Positions 22,684 to 34,072 of a stretch of 64,000 nucleotides of DNA are shown here, piece after piece. The position numbers and the translations under genes are program-made. This DNA comes from Trigonopsis variabilis (lineage: Eukaryota; Ascomycota; Trigonopsidomycetes; Trigonopsidales; Trigonopsidaceae). How positions within the stretch are numbered: the stretch's first letter is position 1; each line of letters starts with the position of its first letter. The notes beneath the pieces were generated by a model. That model saw only the letters and a list, made by a program, of their open reading frames with translations. It searched no databases and was not told the DNA's origin. The stretch is taken from assembly GCA_003707065.3 (NCBI GenBank), contig PPXM03000011.1, forward strand, positions 434,001 through 498,000, in the 5' to 3' direction.

Positions 22684-24234
22684 ATGGGACGTTCAGACCG
22701 ATATCTATCAGATTTTAATGACGACAACGACCCGTATAACGGAGGTTCGTCTGGAATGGACCGGTCGAGAGGCCGGAGCTACGACAGCGATTACAGCCGG
22801 TCAACGTCTCGTGGAAAGTCTCATGGACGGTCCAAGTCAAGAGGACCTATTCCAAGATTACATGGCCAGGTCGCTACAATGGCTCAGATAAGGCTATATT
22901 CAGTTGAAAATCAACAACTGGTGAATAAAGGTTTCAGAGATGTGGATAAAAATATCGAGGCGTTGGACATTGCTGGCGGTCATGTCGGTCGAGCTCGACA
23001 GATCCTTCAAAAGGACCTGGACCGGTCATCGAGGGGCTCAGCTAGTCCTGATGGAAGCGCACCTCCTTTACCTAATAGACCTAAGAGTTCTCCTCAGCCA
23101 GAGCTGCGAAACACTGCCAATCCATTTGAGAAGCGTGATAAACCAGTAGACGCCGAGCCTGCTGTATTTTACGGCCAGCAATTGTCTGCACAACCGACAG
23201 GATACGTACAGACGAACGGGTTTGAGCAAACACAGACACAGGTGACGGGATATCAGCAGATACAGGCTCCGCAAACTGGATATCAACAGCCAGTACAAAC
23301 ACAGGCTACAGGATATCAACAGCCGATACAATCACAGCCAACTGGCTACCAGAATTATCAAGCACAGGCTGCAGGATATCAGCAACCGTTGCAGTCGCAG
23401 CCTACTGGATATCAACAACCATTGCAGTCGCAACCTACTGGATATCAGCAGCCAGCACAGACTCAAGCTACTGGATATCAACAGCCAGCACAGACTCAAG
23501 CTACTGGATATCAACAGCCTATACAATCACAGCCGACTGGTTATCAACCCGTTTCATCTCAACCATTGACGGCCCAGCAGACTTCTTTTCAGGCAAACGT
23601 ACAGACCGCTGGTGGGTACCAGCAGACACCTCAGACTGGCTATCAGCAATATCAACAAAATGGCTATGCTACAGGCTATCAACCTCAACAGGTTTACTCT
23701 CAAAATAGTTATCAGACACCGCCTCTGGTTCAACAAACTGGATTTTCCTCCGCTTCATCGACTCCGCTTTCGTCTCAGACCACCGGCTTCCCTCAACTCT
23801 ACAACCAGACCCAAACCCAGCCTCAGTATTCACCTAATCAAATCTATCCAGTAAAGACTGCCGATAAATCTGCTATCATGTCCCTCTATCAACAACCCAC
23901 TGCCTATGGATCCAATCAGTCTCAGCCTTCTGGAGTGTATGCCCCACAGATGGGTGCCAATGGTGCCTATCCTCAACCAGCAATGGGTCAAATGCCAGCT
24001 AATGGATTATATAGCCAGATTCAAAATAATGCAACGGTTGGATCGTTTGCTCAGCCTCAGACGCAAATGTCTAATCTAGGCCTTTACGGCAATGCTCAAG
24101 GCGGTCAGTTAGCTGGCGGCTACAACCAGCCTAATTATTCTGTGCCTGTTATGTCAAACCAGTATAACAGGAACATGCAATCGGGGCGGATGAGTCCAGA
24201 CGCTTTTGGAAAGCTTAGCGCTCATACCTTTTAA
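22684..24234 (+). CDS. Q-rich protein with TGYQQP repeats, unknown function
   Basis: 516 aa, one exon, ATG at 22684. I do not recognise a named domain. The N terminus is Arg/Ser-rich (RSRGRSYDSDYSRSTSRG). A more ordered stretch follows (about residues 55-115, helical and including RLYSVENQQLVNKGF), then Pro-rich PPLPNRPKSSPQP and NPF at about 145. From about residue 188 to 290 there are roughly nine imperfect 11-residue repeats of the type TGYQQPxQxQx. The rest is Gln/Asn/Tyr-rich. NPF and QxTGY-type repeats occur in endocytic scaffolds such as Pan1 and Sla1, so a role as a low-complexity endocytosis or actin-patch protein is possible but unproven. The composition is prion-like. Confidence 0.6.
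   Translation: MGRSDRYLSDFNDDNDPYNGGSSGMDRSRGRSYDSDYSRSTSRGKSHGRSKSRGPIPRLHGQVATMAQIRLYSVENQQLVNKGFRDVDKNIEALDIAGGHVGRARQILQKDLDRSSRGSASPDGSAPPLPNRPKSSPQPELRNTANPFEKRDKPVDAEPAVFYGQQLSAQPTGYVQTNGFEQTQTQVTGYQQIQAPQTGYQQPVQTQATGYQQPIQSQPTGYQNYQAQAAGYQQPLQSQPTGYQQPLQSQPTGYQQPAQTQATGYQQPAQTQATGYQQPIQSQPTGYQPVSSQPLTAQQTSFQANVQTAGGYQQTPQTGYQQYQQNGYATGYQPQQVYSQNSYQTPPLVQQTGFSSASSTPLSSQTTGFPQLYNQTQTQPQYSPNQIYPVKTADKSAIMSLYQQPTAYGSNQSQPSGVYAPQMGANGAYPQPAMGQMPANGLYSQIQNNATVGSFAQPQTQMSNLGLYGNAQGGQLAGGYNQPNYSVPVMSNQYNRNMQSGRMSPDAFGKLSAHTF
23245..23550 (+). repeat. In-frame 33-nt tandem repeats encoding TGYQQP units
   Basis: About nine copies of a 33-nt unit (consensus start ACTGGATATCAACAG). Two adjacent copies around 23467-23532 appear identical, indicating recent duplication. 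They lie inside the Q-rich gene and keep its frame. Confidence 0.8.
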
Positions 24235-24303
24235 AGATGTACTATAGAGATTTTGCACGGCAATTTGTCTTGTGAGCAATATGCTGTAGAGCCTGCACAG
24301 AAG

Positions 24304-24780
24304 TTATGTATCTTGAACAGAGAAGAGAACCCTAATCCAGGCGCTACAGCCTCGACACTGGACAGCAATCTCGCCATTGCTGGAGTCTTCAGCTGCATGT
24401 TCGAGCATTCTTTCAGTAACAGTAAACCCTCCATCAACTCCGCAGCGACATTCTCGTTGCCAGATCCCTGAGCTCTGTCCATCTGCGTCTGTTTCTTCGA
24501 ATGCCATATCATCAAGATCGACAAACTCTCCTATAACCTGCCTCCCACCATCGTTCAGGAAAACCCTATCGTAAGACTTACGAGACTGCATATCTGAGAG
24601 CACACGGAAGGCTTCCTTTATGTTGTCTATGGACTTTCCCGAGTCAACTGTCTGAGACAGTGACTTTTTGTCGGGATGCTGAGCTAGCAACGTCACATGG
24701 TAAGCTTTCTTGATATCTGCCAGCGTGAGAGTATCAGAAAGTGGAGGTTCAGGTAATCCCAGAGTTGAATAATGGGACAT
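24304..24780 (-). CDS. DPH4: DPH4-type J protein (diphthamide synthesis)
   Basis: 158 aa from ATG 24780. The frame is open further upstream but has no better ATG. The J domain begins HYSTLGLP and carries the HPDK motif (AQHPDKKS). The C-terminal CSL/DPH zinc-binding domain shows RECRCGVDGGFTVTE and IAVQCRGCSAWIRVLF, giving the CxC and CxxC metal ligands. Dph4/Jjj3 supplies electrons or iron for Dph3 and helps the first step of diphthamide synthesis on elongation factor 2. It is convergent with the Q-rich gene, 69 bp apart, and divergent from the CobW gene, 129 bp apart. Confidence 0.92.
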   Translation of the reverse strand: MSHYSTLGLPEPPLSDTLTLADIKKAYHVTLLAQHPDKKSLSQTVDSGKSIDNIKEAFRVLSDMQSRKSYDRVFLNDGGRQVIGEFVDLDDMAFEETDADGQSSGIWQRECRCGVDGGFTVTERMLEHAAEDSSNGEIAVQCRGCSAWIRVLFSVQDT

Positions 24781-24909
24781 ACCCGAGGCTGGATCTGAGA
24801 AAAAGAGTTTCTTTTGATACCGAGTCTGTATCAGCCTCGAAAAAATCTTGTAGCGCTTCGATAATAAGAAGCTATCATCATTAGATAGCAAGGCGACGAC
24901 AGACAGTTC

Positions 24910-26068
24910 ATGGCTGAGACTAATGAGATCCCTTCGATCCCAGTGACCGTTTTTACGGGATTCCTGGGTATGTGAAAAGATATCTATCTATTAACCCTCA
25001 AGGAGCAGGGAAGACAAGTATTATCCTGAGTAAGGCGATTATCAACAGGTCTAATGGCTAGATCTACTTAAATCTCTCCCTAAAGGATATAAGATAGCCG
25101 TGCTTAAGAACGAATACGGAGATATAGCCGTCGACAGTCAGTTGGCGGCACAGCAAGGCAAAAATATTACGGGCGTAAAAGAGATTGTCAATGGGTGTAT
25201 TTGCTGTATATTGACGGGTCAAGTGACCGAAGCCATCAAAGATATTCTTTTAGATATGGATCCGGATAGAATATTCATAGAAACTTCAGGGACAGCTCTT
25301 CCCGCCGGGATCAGTTTTCAGCTACGACAACTGGGTGAAGATTTAAAGCGTGAAATTATAGACAAGAAGGCATCTGTCAAAAAGACAATACGACTAGATG
25401 GAGTGGTGAACGTTATTGACATGGAGAACTTCAACGGTAAGGATGAAAAAAATGCAACGATGCTAACTTATATAGGATATGACGATCTGAGTCCTGCTGC
25501 TACGTTACAAGCTAAATATACGGACATGATTATATTAAATAAGTGGGAGTCTATGAGTGACCGTCAGTACGATCTTGTCCTCGATAAGGTCTACGATTTG
25601 AACACTGACACACCAAAGATACAATCCGACCATGGTTCAGTCCCTTGGTCAGCCATTCTTGGTCTCGACTCTAAGCTGGGATTAGAAGAGGAGATTAAGA
25701 ACTCGCATGATGAACATCACCATGCTCAAATAGAGACATTGACTATCCGCTTCCTTGATCCATCTGGCACTTCATTTATTGACTATGGAGCTTTTGCATC
25801 CTTTCTGGAGTCTGTATCTAAAGACGAAGTATTCAGAATCAAAGCCATTCTTCGACTGTCCTGTCCTGAGTACCCTTCGGGAACTTATATTTTGAACTGG
25901 GCTTTTGGACGTTATGACTTTATATTGACCAGTGATGAAATGCTTGCCCCTTATCCTGGGCTTTGTGGCATAGGCACAGTGATGGTAGCCAAAGGTGATG
26001 GGGCCATCTGGCAGCGAAAGCTTCAGAACATACCAGGCTTGCCAAACGTGGATGTTTCACGGCAATAG
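24910..26068 (+). CDS. CobW/COG0523-type G3E GTPase
   Basis: 363 aa. Three exons: 24910-24967, 25003-25029 and 25062-26068. The introns are 35 and 32 nt, and the middle exon is only 27 nt. Splicing gives TVFTGFLGAGKTSIIL (Walker A), then LKNEYGDIAVDS (switch I), GCICC (the CxCC metal-binding motif), ETSGTALP and NKWE (base specificity). A CobW C-terminal domain follows, with a His-rich stretch DEHHH between domains. The family acts as metallochaperones, mainly for zinc. The CPELVPI motif that ZNG1 uses to bind methionine aminopeptidase is not at the N terminus (MAETNEIPSIPV), so I do not call it ZNG1. Confidence 0.88.
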
Positions 26069-26398
26069 ACAAGTCTTAACCACCATTTTATATTCCATGG
26101 AATGATCTTCTTCTCCAAGATGGGAGTTGTACCATGATTACGCTATGAGATACGAGAACTTATAACTGTATCAAGTCACCGTCCAGAGTCTGTCGAGGAG
26201 CGATAAACAATCCATTTGGCTCTGAGACAGTAATAATAAACTTGCATTTAGTAGAAGATGCCACTGCACACCTGTACATTTCAACTCGTATTTCGGGTTG
26301 TCACGACAACGTGCCGGTCGTGATTGACTTGCGGAGGACATCTCGTGGGCGATACGGTCCACCCTTGGTTGACCTTGACAGTTCGTTCCATTAGGTTC
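26069..26398. other. Intergenic region
   Basis: 330 bp promoter region of the arrestin gene. Nothing else is seen. Confidence 0.35.
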
Positions 26399-28695
26399 AT
26401 GGAGGGGAGTGAAATTCTTTCCCTTACGGCGTCCAGTAAATCGACGTCGGACACCTCCAGTCAGAGCAAGAATGGTATCAACACCATTGGGTCCAAGATC
26501 AAGACACTTGCTCTGACCATTCGACATGGAGTCGAGGAGTTCTACATCCTACTGGACGAACCACATCGCCAATGGAATCCTGGAGATATTATACGAGGTA
26601 GAATTGCTGACACGTTCGTTTGAGAGCTAACCGCATAGGCGAAGTGAACCTTGTTCTAAGTCGGAGCATCAAATCATCGAACTTGCTATTGAATCTCCAA
26701 GGTTATATCACTTTCGACAACATATTACCCCACGTCCACTCATATCGACACGACCTCTTTGAGCGCAAGTTACTGCTATGGGAAAGCGACGACTCTCATA
26801 GCTTGGAGAAAGGTCACCACAGCTTCAAGTTCGCGATTAAGTTCCCAAGAAAGGGTTTATTGAGTTCTGTGACTGTAGGTGCCATTATACACCCCTATTC
26901 CATGGCTGACCTTGTAGTTTGAACGAGGTTCTATCAATTATCGACTCGTCGCTTTCTTTAAACGGACGTCCTCTTACTCCTCCTATACCTCCCGATGTAA
27001 AAAGAATCTTTCTTTAGTTATACCATTTGACGTTTCTCGGCTGAAATCTCCCAAACCTGCTATCTTATCTCTTGATGTCCAGAAGCGGGTCCGGCAAGGA
27101 ACGATAGCCGTGATTGCTGAGCTCGGCAATGCCGGTGTCATCAAAGGAGAATTATTACCCGTTCGAATAACTGTCAGTCACGTTAGTCCTATCAAGTCCG
27201 TTAAAGGAATAGTCATGACCTTTGCCCGCATCAGTCGCTTTCTCTCAGTCGAGTAAGTCGCATAATCAGTCTTTTGGTCCCAACTAACTCTCATAGGCCA
27301 TCACCCAAAACTTTCAGGAAAGACATCTCTCAAGGCACTTATCCTCTTTATATTGACCCTGTCACGCTCTTATCCGTTACTACTGCAAACATCTCTATCC
27401 CTCCTGATATTTTCCCAACCATTGATAACAGTTCTATTTTGCAGTTCAACTATTGCTTGGAGATCCTCATTGACCTGGCTGGAGGCTTAGAAACCAACAC
27501 TAACGACGAGGCGTCGCCTACCCCGGCAGGGTTCCTCAACACTGAGGCTATTCGTCGCAAACGTGGGGTCATCACCATGATGATCGACGTCACAGTTGGA
27601 ACAGAACGGTCGCATCCTTTAACGCAAAGACCAAAGAACTTGTTTGCGCCAACTCCCGATATCATGCGTATTATTGACTCTAACTGCAAAAGTCGCACGC
27701 CTTCTTCTCCTTCTCTTTCTGCCAGTGACTCCAGAATTCAGACTATCAGGAGCCGAGCCTCAACTCAAAATAGCCTTCCTTCTTCTGTTCGATCTTTGGC
27801 AAGCGCTGACCGGCCCCCCTCTTCACCTGTCCCTTCTCAGTCTCAGCTTCAAGTTGGCCCTTCAACTGCTGCTAGCACTGTTAGGGTTCACTCTTCTCTC
27901 GACACTAATCGTCCGTCTTATCAGCAGTCATCCTCGTACTCTTATGATAGCGCTACTTCTGAAAAGGAACGACTTGCTCGAGCTTTTGAGGAAGCTGTTT
28001 TACCCTCAGAACCTCCCGACCAACAATTCGACCAGGCTCCTGTGGCTCATGTCCCTACACTTGCGAGCCCTGAATCTTACCCCTATCAACCTAACCCCGC
28101 ATACACAACCGTCTACCATTACGGATCCGATTATGACAATACTCCTTATAATTCTCACTATAATGCTTTTGATGATTCTCTCCCGCCACCGCCACATCGT
28201 TTTGAAAAACAACCTATCACCGTTGGTGATTCAAAAGACTGGACACCGTCCCAACCTGCTGAATACTCTAGCGTTTCTGTCGACCCCATTGCACCTTCGT
28301 CAGATCTTGTCGACGCGGATCTTTACAATTCTGAGACGACACTGAGCAACGAAACTCGTCAACAGAAGGAGCCAGATAAACTCGAGAAAGAAAGGATGAG
28401 ACTACATGCTATGGTGAGCAGGCCAGCTGACCTGCCGCTGCCCAACGGCGATTCGGTTCAACAGACACTCCCTGAACCTTCGGCACCCAATGTGGTTGTT
28501 GAAGAGGATGATAGGGATTCTGCTGCGAACGGAGACAACAATAATTCCAAGGGAGCTCTCAACCCTCTGAGTCATTCGGACCATGATGAGACTAAGAACC
28601 TTTCTCAGGACTATCGTCCCTCTTCCGATTCTATTTCCGTATCTGAGGATACTGAAAATAAAATCAATTCTACGAGACCATCAAAGGACGACTGA
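26399..28695 (+). CDS. Alpha-arrestin (arrestin-related trafficking adaptor)
   Basis: About 720 aa. Four exons: 26399-26597, 26639-26868 (or 26874), 26918-27252 and 27297-28695. Introns are 41, 49 (or 43) and 44 nt. The arrestin N domain runs from about WNPGDIIRGEVNLVLS to FPRKGLLSS. FERGSINYRLVAF opens the arrestin C half, which ends near residue 380 (LQFNYCLEILIDL). The long Ser/Pro-rich tail would normally hold PPxY motifs that recruit the Rsp5 ubiquitin ligase. I see only weak forms (RPSY, NPAY). Such adaptors trigger endocytosis of nutrient transporters. The second donor is ambiguous: GTGACT at 26869 and GTAGGT at 26875 both keep the frame and differ by two residues. Confidence 0.83.
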
Positions 28696-28787
28696 TTAAT
28701 ATAGAGTGAGAATGCATTTTTGGATTGTATTATATGCGCGTGTATGCCAATGTCTTATTCCGGGAGTATCATATTTGTATTTTAAGA

Positions 28788-30537
28788 TTACATGGATGGT
28801 TTAATGCTCTTGTAGTCCCTGATCGCATCGCGAATAACTTTCGCAGCTGCTACTAGTTTCTCTTCTTCGAATGGTCGCGCTACAATTTGTAAGCCCACAG
28901 GTGACCCATGAGCATCATATTCATTGTAATAGCCCTGCGACGTCATATCACCAGCACTTACCACTTGAGAGGACTTGCTGGCCTTATCGAGCGCGCAGTC
29001 AGCTTCAAGGACTGGGATAACCAAGCAACAAGCGCCCAGAGTGTTTTGAGTTCGAGCATAGCAACCGCCTAACCGGTATATATCACCTGGCCTAAATCTT
29101 GAAGCAATGAGAACAGGACTAATGTAGACATCTACTGGCTTACCACTGTTAGTAATGGAAGCTGTATCATTCCAATATGAAAGGTATCGTTCGTTAAACA
29201 GGTCGCGCTTGTGAACAAGTTTCCAGTATTCATGTAACTCTAGAGGTCTAACGGCATTATCTTTGAGTTTTTGAAGCATTGCAAGTTGAGGAACTAAAGG
29301 TTCTGCTGATGCTTCCACATTAGAGCGGATATCGTATCCTGCATCCGCCGTGAGAGCCTGCATGGTGATTTGTTCTCCTTCTTGATGAGACGGGGGATCC
29401 CAGGACAGCACTTGTACACCTGCAGCAATGAGAGCATTAGATACAAGGGAGAGAGCTCGTTTGATCGGTGGAAAGGGGGTTCGCACACCATCATGCTGAT
29501 AGATTCCAACAGTTAGGTTGCTTAACGCTTTGCCAGACTCAGGTGACCAGCAAAGCGGCACAACTTTGGGGTCAAAAGTCCAAGGTTTAGCCTCGAGTAT
29601 CACTTTCATGATGAATTCTAGATCTTCGATATGATGGCCCATCGGGCCTGCGACAGGACGGATAACTTCCTGTCCGACACATGAGTCGGTAACCTTACTG
29701 TATGTCATTCGGGGTGGGGAAGGCTTCAGGGCATATATTCCATTGAGGCAAGCGGGCTGACGTATAGATCCACCTACATCTGTACCAAAGCCTAAAACTG
29801 ACCCTCGTGCTGCAATGAGTGATGCTTCGCCTCCAGAAGATCCGCCAGCAGAATAAAGTCGATTAATAGCGTTCATTGTACTACCGTAGATATTCGAATT
29901 TGTGTCGCCTGAAAACATTCCGGGCGGGGTAGTAGTTTTGACATAGAAAACTGCACCTGCATGGCGCAAAATTGTAACCAGCAAGCTTTCTTCGTTATCA
30001 TTAGTGGGTTTATTGAGATTAGAAATGTAGCCAATGGCTGAGTCTAACCCATGGATATTGAATTGGTCCTTGAGGCTAATTGGGAGACCATGAAGAGGTC
30101 CAACTGGGCCTGATGATGCGAATTTTTTATCAAGATATAAAGCGTGGGCTCTGGCTTGATCAAATTGTATCTCTGAGCAACATTTCAGCTAAGTATTAGT
30201 GGTACTCTTGAACAATACAAACCAATTGATGCGCTAAAGCTGCTCTGTGACAAAAGGTATCACAGACCTCCACAGCCGTAAAAGCACCCGTACGTAGACC
30301 TAAAACGAGATCCACAGCAGACAGGTAAGATATTTGAAGCTCTCGTTCACTCATGAAAGAATCAATAAACACTCTGGCATTGGGAGCTTGACTGGGATTG
30401 GGAATACTTGTCAGGAGCCATTTTGAAGGAATTTTATCAGTCAAGGACTTTCGTTTCAACTCAGCCAGGCTTTCCCACGATGAATCCGAATCTTGACGGT
30501 TCAGAACAGGCTGAATGGGAGTCGTAGTGGTCAACAT
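28788..30537 (-). CDS. Amidase (acetamidase/fatty acid amide hydrolase-like)
   Basis: 571 aa. Exons 30223-30537 and 28788-30188. The 34-nt intron joins RAALAHQL to LKCCSEIQFDQA, as in fungal acetamidases. The amidase-signature catalytic triad is visible: Lys in GPLHGLPISLKDQF, the Gly/Ser loop SAGGSSGGEASL, and the nucleophile Ser in TDVGGSIRQPA. The enzyme hydrolyses simple amides to acid plus ammonia and is usually cytosolic. Only 92 bp separate it from the convergent arrestin gene. The substrate is unknown, and length matches the fungal family. Confidence 0.9.
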
Positions 30538-31192
30538 GATGGATATAACTGACCAAGAGGCAGACCACGAAATACTTCAAAGACCAATTCCACAAAAGAT
30601 AAGCTCAGATCGGCTTTGCTTTCAGAAAATCAAGATAGTAAGTGGACAATACTCATGTCAACTTAATATCTTGGGTCACTTACTCGATTTAGTATCTTCT
30701 AGGCATTTTTCCGTGCTCAGATAGCGTCAGATAGCGGGTATCACATTCAGATTCGCCTGTCTTGGGTATTTGCTTCTTCCTCATGCGCAACTGTGGCTCG
30801 CCGGGGTATGTTTCTTCTCTCGTCAGAGCGGGTTATAGGAAATAGGCAGGCGATCGCTTGTTCCTGCTTGGTTGGGTGCCCCTAGAGACGGAACGGGCAA
30901 CTAATGGGGTGGAAATGCTGGAAAATATCCCGATCGGGTCTACCTAGCAACCGCTCAAGGTGAGGCCTTCCTAATCGGTTGAACACTTACTCAATTCCAA
31001 AGCGTTATTGACAGATACGGCGCGATTGCTTACTTGGGCAAAAATGGTAGCCCTTGTCTGGGGGCATCAAAGGCTGATGATAATTTTTGTGTGGTAGATA
31101 GTATGATAAGAAAGAGATCTCGCATTGATAAGAGCTTTCTGTGCAGTTTATAATCCGAACCCTCCCAGCTGTTTGGATCCTCAGAATCTGCC
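30538..31192. other. Divergent promoter region of amidase and amino acid transporter
   Basis: 655 bp shared upstream region. I see no gene and no clear regulatory motif cluster. Confidence 0.35.
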
Positions 31193-32782
31193 ATGGAGAG
31201 TGATAAGAAAGAAACCATCTTAAGTGTTTCGACTGATGACGATGGACATTTGGAGACCTTCTTTGCTCCTCCTGATCACAGTCAAACATTCGAAACTTAT
31301 GTTCATTATGCCGAATTGGAGCGAAAGCTAGAGAGCATCGAAAGTTCCGCCGCCCATCATGATGAAGAAGAAAAGACGTCTCTTATTACGCACTTGGGAT
31401 TGGATGACCAACTTCTCGCTGCCAAAAGGTTAATGAGAACTGCAAATTGGTTCAACGTGTTCACGTTGATTACAACTGATGTTATCGGCCCTCAATCGGC
31501 TCCTTGGGCCTTTTCTCAGCTTGGCTTTGTTCCTGGTGTTCTGGTTTACTTTTTCTTTGGAATCATCTCAGTGTACACGGGTCAGCAACTCAGTACTATG
31601 TATAGCCATTTGGCTTCTTCAAAGTTCCCCATTATCACCCTTTCGTCCTTGTCCTATCGAGTCTATGGCCCTAGATGGGGGAAATGGTGCAAGGCTTTAA
31701 TCGATTCTGGTCAGATTATTCAGTTTATTGTCCTTGCGTCTAACGTGATTCTTGCCAAAGGCCAGGCTCTCTCTCAAATGTCTAAACATCGAGTCTGTTT
31801 CTCCGTTCTAATGCTACTCTTTTGCATTGGTGGTATGATTGTGAACCAAATCAGAAGTCTAAGAAACATCTCGCGAATTACGCAGTTTAACGTTTTCTTG
31901 CAGATCCTCGTCATCTCTTGTGTCTGTGGAGTTTCTGCTCATACTCTTCCTAACTATGCATCTGCTTTGTCCCAAAATGGCGTCACCGGTACCGTTGTTT
32001 CTGCAAAAGCTTTTGTCTCCAATTCACTACCCAATAAACTGGTCGGCATCATGAATGTGGTCTATGCTTATGGTGGTGCCATGATGTACGTCGAATTCAT
32101 GGCTGAAATGAAACGTCCAAACGATTTCTGGAAGGGCTTGATTGTGGCAGAATGTGTCGTTATCTTTCTCTACATTTTTTACGGTGCATTCGTTTATGGT
32201 ATGCAAGGCCAATTTGTTATCAATCCAGCAAATCAAGGACTCTCCCCCTATAAATGGCAGACAGCTACCAACTCCTTTACAATGTTTACTGGATTTGTGG
32301 CTACTGTTCTCTATGTTAATATTGGTAGCAAGGTCCTATATTATGCCGTCGTCGAGAACTTGTTTAACGGTCCCAGTATCTCTTCAGTCAAAGGCAGAGT
32401 GATCTATGGTTTGGAAGTTATTGTTTATTACGCTCTTGCTTACATACTTGCTAGCGCTATTCCTCAGTTTAGCAACATTTCCGGCTTCTTCGCTTCCATT
32501 CTTCTTCTTCCTTTTACTTATACCATCCCACCTTTTCTCATGCTTGGCTTCCAGCTTCAGTACGATGCTCTAAAGGCTGGAGTGACCTCAGTCAACTTCC
32601 GAAGCAAGCAGTGGTGGCGTGTTGCTCTTAGCCATCAATGGTACATTAAATTGTTCAACCTAGCTCTCTTTCTCGCTTCTCTTGCAGCCGTGGGACTTGG
32701 TGCGTGGTCCAGCGTTAGTGGTATGATTGACAGTTATTCGAGTGGAGCGTCCGTTGCGTTTGGCTGCAAATCTCCTGTTTGA
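31193..32782 (+). CDS. AAAP-family amino acid transporter
   Basis: 529 aa, one exon. An acidic cytosolic N tail of about 80 residues is followed by ten or eleven hydrophobic helices. The family opening NVFTLITTDVIGPQSAPWAFSQLG corresponds to the unwound first helix of the AAAP/Avt class. MNVVYAYGGAMMYVEFMAEM in the middle matches the typical helix 6 block of fungal N-amino-acid transport (mtr-like) proteins. Substrate is probably neutral or aromatic amino acids, by analogy with Neurospora Mtr. It is divergently arranged with the amidase. Confidence 0.88.
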   Translation: MESDKKETILSVSTDDDGHLETFFAPPDHSQTFETYVHYAELERKLESIESSAAHHDEEEKTSLITHLGLDDQLLAAKRLMRTANWFNVFTLITTDVIGPQSAPWAFSQLGFVPGVLVYFFFGIISVYTGQQLSTMYSHLASSKFPIITLSSLSYRVYGPRWGKWCKALIDSGQIIQFIVLASNVILAKGQALSQMSKHRVCFSVLMLLFCIGGMIVNQIRSLRNISRITQFNVFLQILVISCVCGVSAHTLPNYASALSQNGVTGTVVSAKAFVSNSLPNKLVGIMNVVYAYGGAMMYVEFMAEMKRPNDFWKGLIVAECVVIFLYIFYGAFVYGMQGQFVINPANQGLSPYKWQTATNSFTMFTGFVATVLYVNIGSKVLYYAVVENLFNGPSISSVKGRVIYGLEVIVYYALAYILASAIPQFSNISGFFASILLLPFTYTIPPFLMLGFQLQYDALKAGVTSVNFRSKQWWRVALSHQWYIKLFNLALFLASLAAVGLGAWSSVSGMIDSYSSGASVAFGCKSPV

Positions 32783-33508
32783 TCTGGATTTTTCTTTGTC
32801 TTTGCATTGTTTTGTCTTAATGAATATTGGCCTCGTGAAACTATTATCACTAGTTGTAGACAAACTAGCGCACATGTAGCACTAGACTCTTTCTTGTCCG
32901 AGTTGGGGAACGATTATGGAGGATATTGTTGTCCTACCAAAGGGGAACACAAGCATTCAGGATGCCTAAATTTGGTCTTCCATGTTCTAATGATCCTTGT
33001 AGGATCTCAATATTGAATATTCTTTTAGTTTTATAAAACCAACTATCAGACAATCGGTTACTGTGGAAATTATGATCTCTACAGGATTGGGAAAGTACAG
33101 ATGTTCTGTCAATGAGAAGGTGTATTTGTCGTGTCCACACAATTAATTTGCATTTCGTAGCAGAAACAGGTTCTATCAATGGATCAAGGGGTATTTATCG
33201 GTATACCATTCGATTTATAATATTGTTCTCTATATACTTTTGGAGAGCTATAAATGACTGTGCGAGAAAGGACCTTACCGAACTCGAAGTTAAGAAAGTA
33301 AGTTTCTGTTACCATTCAATGGCGAAGAACTCACTTTGAAACCAGTGACAAAACGTCAAGCGCTGAACGAGCATAAGTGAGAGCGTCTAGGGGGCATACA
33401 GCATGCTATTTCTGGTGCTTTCAAGATTGCTTGCTGGATGACTCATTAGTGCCTCTTATACCAACCAGATTGTGTACGGCTATTTTCTTACTGTCTGAAT
33501 CGATTTTA
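32783..33508. other. Intergenic region
   Basis: Transporter 3' end and acetyltransferase promoter. I see nothing else. Confidence 0.35.
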
Positions 33509-34072
33509 ATGCTTGAAATGGGAGAAAATCAAACCTGGGTTCACCCCAAAGGCTTTATTATTTCGACAGACCGCGGGCTGCTTTCGTTGAAAGATATAAA
33601 TTGGGCCTTTGGCCAGGAATTTATGTACTGGGCTCAACCTTTGCCTGAAGATGTCATGGAAACGATGATTAATAACTCTATTTGTTTAGGTCTCTTTAAA
33701 ATCCCCCAATCGGGGGAATTGAAAGGTATTTCTAATGGTGGTTTCGAGAAAACTTCTTCTCGTTTCAGTAATCTTTCAGAGCGTGAGCAAATAGGCTTTG
33801 CCCGTCTCGCAACGGATGGTGTTACTGTTGTATACCTTACAGACGTGTATGTGCTCCCCCAATATCGAGGTCTCGGGCTTGGAGGTGCTTTACTTGATTG
33901 TGTCAACGAGCTAACGAGCCAAATGCCTTATCTTCGTTGGCTCCTGCTTCGAACATCTCTCCAGAAAAGCAAAGAAAGTTATGAAAAAAGGCTGGGAATG
34001 CAACTACTCGACTCTAGCGATGTTAATACTGCTCCCGTAACCATGGGACGTCAAGGTCCTCGCCTCAATTAA
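33509..34072 (+). CDS. GNAT-family N-acetyltransferase
   Basis: 187 aa from ATG 33509; ATG 33518 is an alternative. The frame is open to 33377 but without an ATG. The GNAT acetyl-CoA fold is clear: IGFARLATDGVTVVYLTDVYVLPQYRG is the beta4 strand plus motif A (VLPQYRGLGLGGALL, matching Q/RxxGxG/A). This is followed by LRWLLLRTSLQKSKESYEKRLG, the usual alpha4-beta6 segment. The substrate is unknown. Confidence 0.85.
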   Translation: MLEMGENQTWVHPKGFIISTDRGLLSLKDINWAFGQEFMYWAQPLPEDVMETMINNSICLGLFKIPQSGELKGISNGGFEKTSSRFSNLSEREQIGFARLATDGVTVVYLTDVYVLPQYRGLGLGGALLDCVNELTSQMPYLRWLLLRTSLQKSKESYEKRLGMQLLDSSDVNTAPVTMGRQGPRLN

